From Euleptes europaea (taxonomy: Eukaryota; Chordata; Lepidosauria; Squamata; Sphaerodactylidae): a stretch of DNA of 64,000 bases. The notes below the pieces were generated by a model. The model saw only the letters and a program-made list of their open reading frames with translations. It ran no database searches and was not told the origin of the DNA. The DNA is taken from positions 14,032,501-14,096,500 of the forward strand of contig NC_079321.1 in NCBI RefSeq assembly GCF_029931775.1, read 5' to 3'. The translations under genes were made by a program, and so were the position numbers. This document shows, piece after piece, positions 1-11,339 of this stretch (its first letter is position 1; each line of letters opens with the position of its first letter).

Positions 1-270
1 GTGTTCTATATACACGATCCCTTAAAGAAAAAAAACCTTTGCTTTCACTTTTCACTTGTTATGTTAGCTGCTGGTTGGCTGGCTATGGCCTAGCAGGGCC
101 CAGGCCAGACCTTGCCTAGTGTTCCCATAAAGCTTGGAACTGTTTTGGTATCGGGCGCTGTGGTGTTATTACAGATAATATAAGCAGAAAGCAAGGGGCA
201 TTCAGGTTAGTCTGCAAGGATCCCAGGAAGGAAACGTGTCTGAGACAAGTAAAAGGTACACGAGAAAGGT

Positions 271-716
271 GCGGATGGTAGAGCCAGTGTGGCATAATGG
301 TTAAGAGTGGTAGACTTTGATCTGGAGAATGGGGTTTGATTCCCCACTCTTCCACATGAGTGAACCAGGTTTGTTTCTCCACTCCTGGTGAACTGGGTTG
401 GTTTCCCCACTCCTCCGGATAAAGAAGAAGAGTTGGTTTTTATATGCCAACTTTCTCTACCACTTAAGGAAGAATCAAACGGACTTACAATCACCTTCCC
501 TTCCCTACAACAGACACCCTGTGAGGTAGGTGGGGCTGAGAGAGTGTGATTAGCCCAAGGTCACCCAGCTGGCTTTATGTGTAGGAGTGAGGAAACAAAT
601 CCAGTTCACCAGATTAGCCTCCGCCGCTCACGTGTAAGAGTGCGGAATCAAACCCAGCTCTCCAGCTCAGTCCACCAAACCACCACTATTAACCCCTATA
701 CCACGCTGGCTCTCTT
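271..716. repeat. Two tRNA-derived SINE copies, head to head
   Basis: Plus-strand copy at about 271-423 (GTGGCATAATGGTTAAGAG then GTTTGATTCCCCACTC, tRNA A/B-box-like). Minus-strand copy at about 425-716 (ends ACCACGCTGGCTCT). The SINE body TGGTAGAGAAAGT...CAGCCCCACCTACCTCAC recurs throughout the window. The first 270 bases show nothing recognisable. Confidence 0.8.
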
Positions 717-737
717 TTGTGGTTCTTTACATTTCAG

Positions 738-962
738 AAGCCCTGATCTGGATGGCCCAAACTAGCCTGCTTTTAACCAGTTTCGATCTCAGAAGCCAAG
801 CAGGGTCAGTAATTAGATGGTTAGTACTTGGATGGGAAGCCACCAAGGAAGTCCAGCATTGCTACCCAGAGGCAGACAATAGCAAACCACCACTTTTTGT
901 CTCTTGACTTGAACAACCTACAGGGTCGCTGTAAGTCAGCTGCGACTTGACGGCACTTTCCA
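738..962 (+). repeat. 5S-rRNA-derived SINE with Bov-B tail
   Basis: The head resembles the 5S rRNA promoter part (GATCTCAGAAGCCAAGCAGG, then TACTTGGATGGGA). The tail GCTGCGACTTGACGGCACTT is shared with Bov-B 3' ends in this window. Confidence 0.85.
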
Positions 963-1196
963 CCCCCACATTTCAAAAGTTTTGAGAGGGTTATTGGACG
1001 AGTGTAGAAAATTATACCCAAGACTTGCACACGAGCTCAAGAGGTTTACACTCCTACTTGCATACGTCAACCTTGACTTACACAATGGAGCTGACAAACT
1101 CCTTGTCTGAAAATATCATCGCTTGACCCAGCTAACTGAAAAGCAAGCACGCCGTTACATGTCATTAGGATGGTCCTATGATAATAAAAGGTATTA

Positions 1197-1627
1197 CAGG
1201 TCGAGTATCCCTTGTCCGGACTGCTTGGGACCAGAAATGGTCCATATTTCGGATCTGTCTGTATTTTGGAATTATTGCATGTACATATGATCTGAAAAAG
1301 TGAGCCGTGGCTCACGAAAGCTCATAGCCTGCCAGAAATTTTGTTAGACTTTAAGGTGCTACTGTTGCTCTTTTCTATTGCATATACATAATGAGATATC
1401 TTGGGGATGAGACCCAAGTCTAAACATGAAATTCATTTATGTTTTATATATACTTTATACACACAGCCTGAACGTAATTTTAAACAATATTTTGAATAAT
1501 TTTGTGTACATTGAACCATCAGAGGCGCTGCTGAGGGCCTGTGAGTAATACCTACATGCCAGCTCAAAACATCCGGTTTTTGGATCAGTCCGGATATCAG
1601 ATGTCCGGATAAAGGATAGTCAGCCTG
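1197..1627 (+). mobile_element. Tigger/pogo-like MITE, interrupted
   Basis: The termini CAGGTCGAGTATCCCTTGTC and its inverted match ending GGATAGTCAGCCTG are flanked by TA on both sides. The interior AATGAGATATCTTGGGGATG is typical of the non-autonomous Tigger-like family. It is interrupted at 1288-1376 by a hammerhead-bearing repeat. Confidence 0.7.
1288..1376 (+). mobile_element. Hammerhead-bearing short retroelement (PLE-type), inserted
   Basis: An 89-bp insertion in the Tigger-like MITE, flanked by ATTGCATGTACATA (1274-1287) and ATTGCATATACATA (1377-1390). It holds CTGAAAAAGTGAGC, GTGG, GCTCACGAAAGCTC, a hammerhead-like fold, and TTTAAGGTGCTACTG, a shared family motif. Assignment to Penelope-like elements is inference. 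Confidence 0.65.
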
Positions 1628-1702
1628 TAAACGGATTGTGTTTTCGGTTGCTTGGATATAACTTCACATCTGCTCACTTAAGACAGTAGTAGTTTCCACA
1701 TA

Positions 1703-1981
1703 GTAGAGTTGCCAACCTCCAGGTGGGGCCTGGAGATTCCCAGAAGTTACAACTTATCTCCAGACAGCAGAGATCTGTTTCCCAAGAGATTACCTGTTTT
1801 ATCTGGCATATTAGCCGCAAATAAAATTTATTTATTTATGTTTCCCAAAAGAAAATGGCTGCTTTGGAGGGGGGCCTCTATGGCATTATACCCTGCTGAC
1901 CTCCCTCCCCTCTCCAAATCCTGCCATCAGGCTATACCCCAAATCTCCAGGATTTTCCCAACTCAGAGTTGGCAACCCTAT
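1703..1981 (+). mobile_element. Short MITE with AGGGTTGCCA-type termini
   Basis: Begins AGAGTTGCCAACCTCCAGGT and ends GAGTTGGCAACCCTATA, so its ends are inverted. This roughly 200-280 bp family recurs at least nine times in the window and often sits between TA dinucleotides. Confidence 0.75.
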
Positions 1982-1989
1982 AACAGAGG

Positions 1990-3290
1990 TTATGCTTTTT
2001 ATGCACATATAATTTCTAGCACCTCATAAAGCACTGCAAACACTCCCTCTGGTTAAGCTCCCATGATTAATCAGTCTTCGTATCTCCACCGCCAAGAGCT
2101 ACGCTTTCTTTTAATGAGCGCTTCCGTACGGCAGGGTGACACACCAATAATTTCCTGAAGAGCAATCAGCAGCGTTCAGTTCTCTGTCAGGAATGCCAGA
2201 AGTGCTAGTTCAGTACCGGGCCTCCGCAGTTTCTAAGCCAGAAGCCCGGCAAGCTCATCTAAGAGGAACAAAGCTACCAGGTCTTTGGTGTCGTTCACCT
2301 CCGGACGGTACTGTTTCTGTCAAAGTGGGAGGGGAGAAAACCCCAAACAAATAGAGGGAGGAAGGCACCAGCTGGTTGAGGAAGGAAAAGCACCACAAAC
2401 AAAGGCAACCAGTTTCTCAACAGATTCACATTCCAGCTGCAGGAATGAAAATAAGCATTGAGCTGATAAGCATATTAGCTTAAGGCGCTTTTGTTTTGTT
2501 TTGTTATATTGCAAGGCTTAAGCTTCACAGGACAACTCGAAGGGACTTGAGCTGCATTCACACCATAGGAGAGAAGGCCCAAATTTTAGAAACCGAGGGA
2601 GCTCCTGAAATACAAACGGGGCGTTTTTTCCAGCGTTTTTTCATTTAGGCATCAGGGGTTTCTCCTTGGAGAACTCTCCCTCAGCAGATAACTTCAAACT
2701 ACCTGCAAGAAAGCCCCAATATCCTTGACACACAACACATTAGAAAAAAACAACAACCTCAGAAGGGGGAATTTAAAGCCGCAAACAGGCAGCAGAGCTG
2801 TGTGTGTGTCCCTAACCTTTCCTCATCTGCCTCAACTTGCAGCCACCAGGTTCCAAATGTATTTTTGCCACCTGTTTATTGTTCTCTGGTTTTCTGGGCA
2901 AAACCAGAATTCTCCTGACCAAGAAACAGCCCGGGCAGGGCTGGCAGACAAGATGCCCAAACAGTAGTGGTACCTGCAGGGTACTTCAGCCCCTCGCAGG
3001 TTTTTGCCCAGCAGTGGAAAGATGCAATGCTCCAATGTCTTCAGTGTGAGCAGTACCACCCCTATACAGAACTGTGCAGGGGCAGTGCACAGGGGCAGTG
3101 ATGCTCTCGCACCTCAGCTTAACTCATGTGGCAAGGGCCCCGCCCCACTTTAACAGTGTTGATCCATCGCTGCCAATCTAGGCCGTCAGGAAGAATAGGA
3201 CATTGCAAGTCCCGATGATCTCTCACTACTTTTGAAGCACTGATGTGTTTAATTTAGCAAAGCCTAATCTTTCAAATATACAAAAAATAA
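1990..3290. other. No gene recognised
   Basis: Mixed-composition intergenic DNA. Short open frames are unsupported by similarity, splice structure or codon pattern. Confidence 0.5.
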
Positions 3291-4048
3291 ATCCCAAAGT
3301 TCCCCAGTCCAGATCTGGAAACTGGGGAAGGGGGAAGAACCTGGCGGTTGCCCCCCATTCAACTCTCCACACAGTGTTGCCAACTCTGGCCTGGGTAATT
3401 CCTGGAGATTTCAGGGCAGGGCCTGTTGAGGAAAGAACTGCGGGAGGAGGGGTTTTACCCATATTCTATGGTCTATCAGAGTTTGCCTTTTGATGCTGCC
3501 GTAACCTGCAAAGGATTTCCGTACTCTGGAGATCCACTGTAATTCTGGGAGAACTCCAGCCCTGGAGGGCCAAAAGTAATGATTGTGAACAATCGGCATG
3601 TAGTGACGTACATGGAACAATTGGCCTTACCAATTAAACAAGCTTATTGCTATGAGCATTTCATGTATAATCAAGTTTATACCAAGTTTCCAAGTAACAA
3701 TACCATTTTGTGTCAAATTTCAAAATAACTGTAACAAAGTACCATATAAATCTTAACAAAACAAATGACTTAAACAAGCTTATTGCTAGGAGTATATCAT
3801 GCATAATCAAGTTCATACCAAGTTTCCAAATAACAATAGTGTTTTGTGTTAAATTTCAAAACAGCTATAGCAAAGTGTCATATGAATCTTAATAAAACAA
3901 ATGACTTAAAGTCAACATGCAAGGGAATCTCTGTTTTGTTAAGATTAATATGGCACCTTGCTATAACTATTTTGAAATTTGACACAAAATGCTATTGTTA
4001 TTTGGAAACTTGGTATAAACTTGATTATGCATGATATACTCCTAGCAA

Positions 4049-4555
4049 TGTGTGTGTTAAGTGCCGCCAAGTCACTTCCGACTCATGGCGACCCTATGAA
4101 TCAATGTCCTATCTTTGACAGTCTTGCTCAGATCCTGCAAATTGAGAGCCGTGGCTTCCTTTATTGAGTCAATCCATCTCTTGTTGGGTCTTCCTCTTTT
4201 CCTGCTGCCCTCAACTCTTCCTAGCATGATTGTCTTTTCCAGTGACTCTTGTCGTCTTATAACATGACCAAAGTACGATAGCCTCAGTTTAGTCATTTTA
4301 GCTTCTAGGGTCAGTTCAGGCTTGATTTGATGTAGAACCCACTGATTTGTTTTTTTGGGAGTCCACGGTATCCGTAACACTCTCCTCCAACACCACATTT
4401 CAAAGGAATCTACATTCTTCCTATACGCTTTCTTCAAAGTCCAGCTTTCACACCCATACATAGTAATGGGGAATACGATGGCATGAATTAACTTAATCTT
4501 TGTGGCCAGTGACACATCCTTACACTTCAGAATCTTTTCTAGCTCCTTCATGGCT
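4049..4555 (-). mobile_element. Bov-B (RTE) LINE 3' fragment
   Basis: The minus strand encodes the Bov-B RT C-terminus: [59 protein letters not shown] and [14 protein letters not shown]. The tail carries the AAGTGACTTGGCGGCACTTA motif and ends in (AC)n. Direct repeats CTCCTAGCAA near 4039 and 4972 bound the insertion once the LTR is removed. Confidence 0.92.
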
Positions 4556-4970
4556 CTGTAGCGGTAAACAGGGGTTCGTGGGGGAAATAGAGACCCGAAC
4601 CGTTATTTCAAGAAAACAGTTTATTCTGGCAGCTGGGACCCAGAGGCCCTAATGGGCAGAAATCTCTGAGTCCCGATTGTACTGAGGAAAGGATATTTAT
4701 CCAAATTCAATTTATGACGGTACATCAACATTCTGTACATATCTGATTGTATTACAGACAGAAAGGCGACTCAGTACAGTTGCAGTTTCATCCAGTTTCT
4801 CCTATCATTGTTTATAGTTCACTCTGACACTCCATGACTCTTAACCCACTTGCTTAAAGCACACAGAGAGCAAGCCTGTATCTAGGTAGACATTCCTTCC
4901 CCCAGCTTCCCTAGCAGTCTGGATGCCAATTATTACAGGGAGATCCGTTGGGCCACTGTTACAGCTCCTA
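4556..4970 (-). mobile_element. Solo LTR, endogenous-retrovirus-like fossil
   Basis: On the minus strand it starts TGTAACAGTGG and ends ACCGCTACA, with AATAAA before the R/U5-like end. The ends are TG...CA, and GCTC on both sides is a 4-bp target duplication. No internal region remains, which fits recombination to a solo LTR. Confidence 0.7.
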
Positions 4971-5093
4971 GCAAAAAGCTTGTTTAATTGGTAAGGCCAG
5001 TTGGTCCATGCTCTCCAGTACCCGGTGACTGTTCACAGCCATCACTTTTGGTTGTCGCTTACCGTGTGCTCCCTTTCCTCACCTGGAGGGTGG

Positions 5094-5380
5094 TGATATG
5101 GTAAACCAGAGGTTCGTGGGGGAAATAGAGACCCGAACCGTTATTTCAAGAAAACCGTTTATTCTGGCAGCTGCGGCCCAGAGGCCCTAATGGGCAGAAA
5201 TCTCTGAGTCCCGATTGTACCAAGGGAGAGATAGTTATCCAAATTCAAGATATGACAACCCATCAACATCCAGGGTAAAGCTGATAGCACTGCAGACATA
5301 GAGGCGGCAGTAAAGTTAACAGTTTCACCCAGTTCTTGTGATGGTTCAGTGTAACCCTCCATGACTCCTGCCCCAATGAC
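5094..5380 (-). mobile_element. Second copy of the same LTR family, partial
   Basis: The first ~150 bases parallel the solo LTR at 4556 onward (GGTTCGTGGGGGAAATAGAG and AACCGTTATTTCAAGAAAAC). It is cut by the hAT MITE at 5381. Fossil; the rest may continue for some tens of bases after 5663. Confidence 0.65.
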
Positions 5381-5662
5381 TAGTGGTTCCCAACCTTTTT
5401 TTGACCAGGGACCACTAGGACTTTTTTGTTCGGCAGGGACCCCAAGGTTCAAAATAAAAACTCTGAGAATTTGAAAATAAACTTTAATCATAACTGTTAG
5501 TTAAACATTAAACTTAGAATAATATTTGAATATATATTTTTATAATAGAGAACTTTTAATTGAAAATATTAATTTATTATGGGTTTATAACTTTGTTTCA
5601 CGGACCTTAATTTAGTTCTCGCGGACCCCTGGAGTCCGTGGACCCCCGGTTGGGAACCAGTG
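5381..5662. mobile_element. hAT-type MITE, family 1
   Basis: Terminal inverted repeats AGTGGTTCCCAACC and GGTTGGGAACCAGT enclose an AT-rich core. It is the same family as 17552-17839 and 18428-18708, which have exact 8-bp duplications. Confidence 0.85.
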
Positions 5663-5769
5663 AGCTATACCCTTGCTGTCCTAATACATTTCAATACATT
5701 TACAGAAAAGAAAAGGGAGCATTGCAAATTGCAAAATCAGTGGATCTTCCATAGTCAGGGGAAGTCTAC

Positions 5770-6450
5770 CTTGCTGTCTCAGTGGCAGCCCGAAGCGATC
5801 CAAGTTGCAGCGTCACTCCCGTGTATTGGAGCAAGGGTGCGTGGGGATTGCACGAGAGGAGACGAGTCAGGATAACAAAGCCTTCCGTGGGGAGGGGCCA
5901 CCCAAGAGCAAGGGGCGACCCACGATGCTCCACGCTGGGGCTTCGACCTCTCGTCTTACTACGGCTACCCCAGACAGAGCACGGCCGGCCGCCGGCCTCC
6001 CGTCCCGGCCTCCCCTGCCCGCTCCGAGGCGAAACCGGCTCCCCTCCGCAGCCCACCAGCCGCACAGGCCCACGCCGCCTGAGAGCGCACGCGCAGCCGA
6101 ACGACCCTCTTTCTCCGTCTCCCTTCCCGGCACCTCACGTCGCACGCAACCCGCCTCCCTTCCTCCGGATTGGCCCGTTTTATCCAATCGCTGGAAGGGG
6201 TCATTCCGAGGCGGAGGAGGAGCAGGGCATGTCTCGGCGCCTACAGGAATAGGCCGGGAGGGGGCGCTCAAGAGCGCGCGGTGAGGTGGAACGGCCGTTG
6301 GGCGGCGCGCGGCGCCGTTTGCCGCGCGGCTTCCCGCCTTTTCCGCGTTGTCGGCGATGAGGGAAAAGGGAGGCTTGTCCCCATTCGTGCACGGGAGGGG
6401 TTTTTTTGCCTCGGATTTGCCACTCTATAGGCTCGCTTGCGCGTGGGAAT
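5770..6450. promoter_or_regulatory. Orphan CpG-rich promoter-like region
   Basis: A roughly 650-bp CpG-dense block with two opposed CCAAT boxes (GGATTGGCCCG at about 6168 and TATCCAATCGCTGG at about 6181) and GCGCGCGG runs near 6277 and 6308. Open frames on both strands are Pro/Arg/Ala-rich composition effects with no recognisable protein. In human, RCBTB1 lies downstream of EBPL on the same strand, so a leftward RCBTB1 promoter is one guess; a lncRNA is another. Confidence 0.5.
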
Positions 6451-6500
6451 TGCCCACTGCTGAAATATGTATCGCTAATGCTAACACAATGAATGGACAT

Positions 6501-7167
6501 ATTGTAGAAGGCGGTTATCCGGGCTGTGTAACCGGGGTCTTGGTATTTTCTTTCCTGACGTTTCGCCAGCAGCTGTGGCAGGCATCTTCAGAGGAGTAAC
6601 CCTGAAGGACAGTGTCTCTCAGTGTCAAGGGTGTAGGAAGAGTAATATATAGTCAGAAAGGGGTTGGGTTTGAGCTGAATCATTGTCCTGCAAAAAGTAA
6701 CAAAGGTAATGTGCTAATCATTGTCCTGTAAGTATCAAGATAATGTGCTAATGAGGGTGTGGTATGTTAATATGGAACCATTGCATCCTGAAAACCTTGA
6801 AAACCTCCAGACTAACAAAGACTACAGTCCACAATAGCCATGCGGATTAGCTTTGGATTTCACACATTAACAGATCACTTCAGGATACAATGGTTCCATA
6901 TTAACATCCCACACCCTCATTAGCACATTATCTTGATACTTACAGAACAATGGTTAGCACATTACCTTTGTTACTTTTTGCAGGACAATGATTCAGCTCA
7001 AACCCAACCCCTTTCTGACTATATATTACTCTTCCTACACACTTGACACTGAGAGACACTGTCCTTCAGTGTTACTCCTCTGAAGATGCCTGCCACAGCT
7101 GCAGGCGAAACGTCAGAAAAGAAAATACCAAGACCACGGTCACACAGCCCGGATAAACTACGAGAAC
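6501..7167. mobile_element. 667-bp fold-back with a hammerhead-like motif in each arm
   Basis: The two arms of about 300 bp are inverted copies: GGTTATCCGGGCTGTGT on the left and CACAGCCCGGATAAACTACG on the right. The whole is flanked by the exact 14-bp repeat CAATGAATGGACAT (6487-6500 and 7168-7181). Each arm carries CTGAAGATGCCTGC..GGCGAAACGTC. Long duplications and the hammerhead suggest a Penelope-like insertion; inference. Confidence 0.75.
7076..7118 (+). ncRNA. Hammerhead-ribozyme-like motif, right arm of fold-back
   Basis: CTGAAGA (7080-7086), stem II GCCTGC/GCAGGC, GAAA, palindromic ACGT, triplet GTC. Stem I TCCT pairs fully with AGGA in the left-arm copy (minus strand, 6553-6595) but only partly here. 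Confidence 0.5.
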
Positions 7168-7184
7168 CAATGAATGGACATGTT

Positions 7185-8240
7185 TGTAAAGTATCTTTAT
7201 TTGACACGTAGTTGCCTAAAGTCTAAAGCTAACTGCTTGCCTCTTTTTTTGGGGGGGGGGTGCCGGTCTCCCGTCCGCATTTGGTCTGGAGGCTTTCGCA
7301 CCCGGTGTTTTATCCAAGCTCCTCTCAATTGTCATCATTGGACTCAATTGATAATTGGGTCACAGCACTATGCACCAGCTAAGCTGCTGGTGCCACATTG
7401 TCAGTTTGGCAAGAGGCAGTGTGAGAGTTGTGCTGTTGCTCCTTGGCCATGCCAAGAGGATGATGCAATAGCAGTATTTGTGCAATGCTTTTGCCCAGCC
7501 TGAGCTAAAGCTTGCTGCATTGGTAAGCCTGCAGAGATGTCTGAGTCAGGGTATCTACACATAACTTTAAAGGGATGCCCTAAAACTCCCAGGTGAGGTT
7601 GCACACACCTGAAACGAAGAAAAGCTGAAGTAATTCTGGCCTCAGCAGACTGTCAAACAGATGAAGATTGGATTTAAGGTCTGCAAATCCTGGCAGGTCG
7701 CAAGGTTACATCCTCAGCAGTTCAATTCAGGCCTTGGGAGAGACACATTAATGTCTCTCCCATTAATGGGAGAGACAGAAAAATTGATTTATGCTGCTAA
7801 AGATAGAACCACTGCATTAGAGACTGCTAAAAATCAAGTTCCAGGATACAGTGATGAACAAAGATTGTAAGAATGAGGGAAAGAGCTGACTGGGAATCTG
7901 AGACAATTTGTTGAAGCACTCCAAAGACCATTCTTGGACCTCCCCCAAGACTACCTCCTGGGGATTGAAAGATACAAAGAATAAAAAAAGTCACAACAGA
8001 TCCAAACTTCCATCAGACCCCACAGCCAAGCTTGATTTTCAAAGTGTCTGGGGTGTTTGCCATCTTGCTCACAATGCATCCAACACTAAAAATAACTTAT
8101 CAGCTGTCAAACAGCGATTGAATGGATGTGATAGCGTAATCTAATTACCATACTACACTTGCATGGCCAAACAGTTTCTAATAGGCTATGCAAAAACTGA
8201 CAAGCCTGGGCAAAGAAAGTATTCAGCTGGCACGTAAAGA
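7185..8240. other. No gene or clear repeat recognised
   Basis: Includes a short G-run at about 7250. No similarity or splice structure seen. Confidence 0.5.
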
Positions 8241-8244
8241 ATAG

Positions 8245-8450
8245 CAGATTAGAGGATTAGACAAATGCATGGAGAATAGGTTGATCATGGCTACTAGCCA
8301 TGGTGACTAAAGGAAACATCCAGAGACAGTAAACCTCTGAATACCAGAGCCAGGAGGCAACATCAGGGGAAGGCCTCGGCCTGGATGCCCTGTTTGTTGG
8401 CCTCTGTGTGAGACAGGATTCTGGGCTAGATGGACTGATCTTGAAGATAG
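8245..8450 (+). mobile_element. CR1/L3-like LINE 3' fragment
   Basis: GGCTACTAGCCATGGTGACT, then CTCTGAATACCAGAGCCAGG and GGCCTCTGTGTGAGACAGG, then GGGCTAGATGGACTGATC, parallel the CR1-like 3' ends at 32.2 and 41.8 kb. Confidence 0.5.
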
Positions 8451-8808
8451 TTTGAGAGGGCAGCCCGGTTGATCTGCAATAGATTCGAGTTTCAGTTCCA
8501 CTATAGAGAACCACAACAAGGTTTTGGGGGTATAGGCTTTTGAGAGTCAAAGCGCCATTGTGCTATTGGACTCGAATCTAGCTGGTCTGATCCAGCACAG
8601 CTCTTATGTTTTTATGAGAAAAACATCTCGGTGAGGAAAGTGTTCCACCTATCAGACACCACCACTGAAAAAGACCAGCTCTACCTAGGCAGCCAACTAC
8701 CTAGGAGGTGAAAGCGTGCAGAACAGGGTCTTCAGGGTTGATCTTACATGGTATACATATTGATATGCACACCACCAGTGGTTGGTCACTCTTTTTTTTG
8801 CTCCCTTG

Positions 8809-9007
8809 AACATATGAAGCTTCCCTATACTGAGTCAGACCATTAGCCTATCAAATTCAGACATGTCTATACTGACAATGGCTCTCGAGGGTCTAAGGTG
8901 AAAGTCTTATGCATCTCCTCCTAGGTGACCTTTTTAACTGGAGATATCAGAGATTGAACCTGAGTCCTTCTGCATGCAGAGCAGATGCTTTACCACTTAG
9001 CCATGAC
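8809..9007 (-). repeat. tRNA-derived SINE, family 2
   Basis: Reads TGAAGCTTCCCTATACTGAG to GCAGATGCTTTACCACTTAG. The minus strand starts with an anticodon-arm-like, A/B-box-like head. It matches copies at 27.95, 37.0 and 46.0 kb. Confidence 0.75.
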
Positions 9008-9218
9008 CGTTTCCTTATCTTACAAGGGCTCAAGGAAGATTTTGCTTGGAACTTTTTTGGGTGTGGGAGTAGTTTTTATCTGGTTTGTTTGGAAGGGAGG
9101 GGGAATAGGATGTATTGGGCTGGATGGATCTTTTCATGTTAGCCTTCTCTCCTGCCTGTATCTTTCCTATTATGCGAGTGATCAGTTTATTCCCTCCCCA
9201 TCCAGCCCATCACAACTT

Positions 9219-9440
9219 TACAGCTGGTGTGGTGTAGTGGTGAAGGTGTCAGAATAGGATCTGGGAGACCAAGGTTTGAATCCCTATTTTGCCATGGAAG
9301 CTTGCCGGGTACCCTTGGGCAAGTCACACACTTCCAGCCTAACCTGCCTCACATGATTTTTGTGAGGATAAAAAGAACAACATGGGGCAAATTACTTTGG
9401 ATCTTCATTGGGAAGAAAAGTGCTGTATAAACAAATTACT
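9219..9440 (+). repeat. tRNA-derived SINE, family 3
   Basis: Head GCTGGTGTGGTGTAGTGGT, B-box-like GGTTTGAATCCC, then TGTGAGGATAAAA. It is close to the copy at 9699. Confidence 0.75.
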
Positions 9441-9698
9441 GCACTTGGGCTTGACAATAATGCCATCTAATGGTAAATGTGAGGTATGCCAGCTGCCTTC
9501 ATAACACAATTCCCACTCTTGTCTGTTGCCTCATTGCTCATCCGATTGGAGATTTGATGCAGAAACAAGAAAGCAGGTTAGAGACAGATTTCGGTGGAAG
9601 AAAAGTACTGGGACTGCCATGTAAGGATATCATGCGATGACGAAGTAGTTGATCTCTAGGAAAACAAATTCCAGCAGAACTCCAAAGCTTGAATTTCA

Positions 9699-9935
9699 CC
9701 AATGTGGTATAGTGGTTAGAGTGCTGGACTAAGATCTGGGAGAGCCAGGTTCGAAACCCCACTCTACTACTGAAGCTTGCTGGGTGATCTTGGACCAATC
9801 ACACACTCTCAGCTTAACCTGGGTTGTGAGGATAAAATGGAGAGGAGAATGATGTAAACTGCTTTGGGAAATTAGGCCAATAAAGGTATGTGAAAACTGC
9901 TTTGGGTCCCCATTGAAGTAAATAAATAAATATTT
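9699..9935 (+). repeat. tRNA-derived SINE, family 3, second copy
   Basis: Head CAATGTGGTATAGTGGTTAG, B-box-like GGTTCGAAACCC, body GTTGTGAGGATAAAATGGAG, and tail AAATAAATAAATA. Confidence 0.8.
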
Positions 9936-10502
9936 TTCACTTTACATATTAAATGGCTGTATTTAACTGACATCTGTGATCTTGTTAACTGAGAGAGATG
10001 GGTACAATATAAATGATCACAAAAATATTTAATATACAGAACAAAACTTTATTAAAAGAATCATATACAATACCCCTTTCCACAAAGAGTTTTTTTAAAG
10101 CTATAATTATATACAAATTAATTTGTTAAAACAGGTATTATCACTTTAAAAATGTGTTTAACATGTTTTAAAAAGTATTTTTGTGTTTATCCCTTATTTC
10201 CTGTCAAAAACAGCATTAAAAAGAGAAAAATTTCAATGCAAATCAATGAACATAACTTTCGGGGCTACTCTCCAGACTCCAAATATTACAACAGTTGAAT
10301 TATGTAATATTGTAATATGTTTAAAGCAAAGCAGGGCTAAGGCAACTTGAAATGTCGATCGTGCCTCAACAAAACTATGGCTTGCATGTCCTTCATTTAA
10401 AAGACATCAAGTACTTTACAACTGTTATGTTATTCTGTTCCCCTAGTAGCCTTTTGTATATATAGGTGAGACTCGTGGTTAAATAATTATTTTCTTCAGG
10501 AG

Positions 10503-10680
10503 GTTTTATGGCTAAGTGGCCAAACATCTGCTTTGCAGGCAGAAGGTCCCAAGTTTGATCCCCGCATCTTCAGTTAAAAGAATCAGGTAGCAGGTGATGA
10601 GAAAGACTGGTACCTGATACCCTTGGAGAGCCACTGCCAGTCAGAGGAGACAAGACTGACCTTGATAGAACAATGGTAGG
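10503..10680 (+). repeat. tRNA-derived SINE, family 2
   Basis: The head GGCTAAGTGGCCAAACATCT and B-box-like AAGTTTGATCCCCGCATC are plus-strand counterparts of the copies at 8.8 and 28.0 kb. Confidence 0.65.
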
Positions 10681-11339
10681 TTGATGTGAGAAGAGTAAGA
10701 CAGTCTGCTCCTATTCCCATACAGGGTGCCTTTAGTAAACAACGGGAGGAGAGGCTGAATCTTACCCCTTGGACAACATCACAGAATCTGATGGTGGGAC
10801 TCAGTCAGAGCAGAAAGACCTCTCCAAATTTCTACTGAGCTGCTAAGTGGGAAAAACTCCATGTGACTTCCTGCTCACCCACATTAAACATACAGAATTT
10901 CTTTTTGCTTGTTTGTGTCTTTGTTTTGCTAAAATCTAGCTACAGGCCAAAAGTAATAGGAACAAGAAAGAAAGAAACTTCCCTGGATCTTCTGATTGGC
11001 CTTGGTAGCTTTCCCCCCACATTCTTCAGTGATTCCTGGATTCTGTGGTCTCTATGCTGCCACAATTGATGCTTTGACACTGTGCAGGGACTTGGGCTTA
11101 AAGGAGTAAGCAGCTGGAGCGTGCTGCCAACCTCCCTGGAAAACCACCACGAGAGATCTTGGTGGCCTTGGTCTGTAACTGGGATGGATAAAAGCCATAC
11201 ACTAGCCGCCAATAGTTAGGTTCAGTCAACCATATTGCTTTTCACCCTTCCAGGGTTTCATCCAGCATACAGTCTGGATAAGGACATCTTTCAGTGGAAA
11301 GCTTCCTGCTGTGATTTCTTGCTTTAGATGTTGTAGACA

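Larger units (their letters stand above)
3590..5040. mobile_element. AT-rich fold-back element holding nested insertions
   Basis: A roughly 136-bp AT-rich unit occurs twice in tandem (3639-3774, 3775-3910) and once inverted (about 3933-4048). Outer inverted ends match: GGCCTTACCAATTAAACAAG near 3622 and its complement near 4980-5000. The right half is displaced by a Bov-B piece (4049-4555) and a solo LTR (4556-4970). Probably a DNA fold-back or MITE; family not identified. Confidence 0.6.

Noticed and set aside
276-340. Functional tRNA genes at SINE heads
   Set aside because: The A/B-box-like segments are followed by SINE bodies, and no full cloverleaf forms.
5782-6284. Overlapping open frames of 130-160 codons on both strands of the CpG island
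   Set aside because: Pro/Arg/Ala-rich composition on every frame is typical of GC-rich DNA; no similarity or codon signal.
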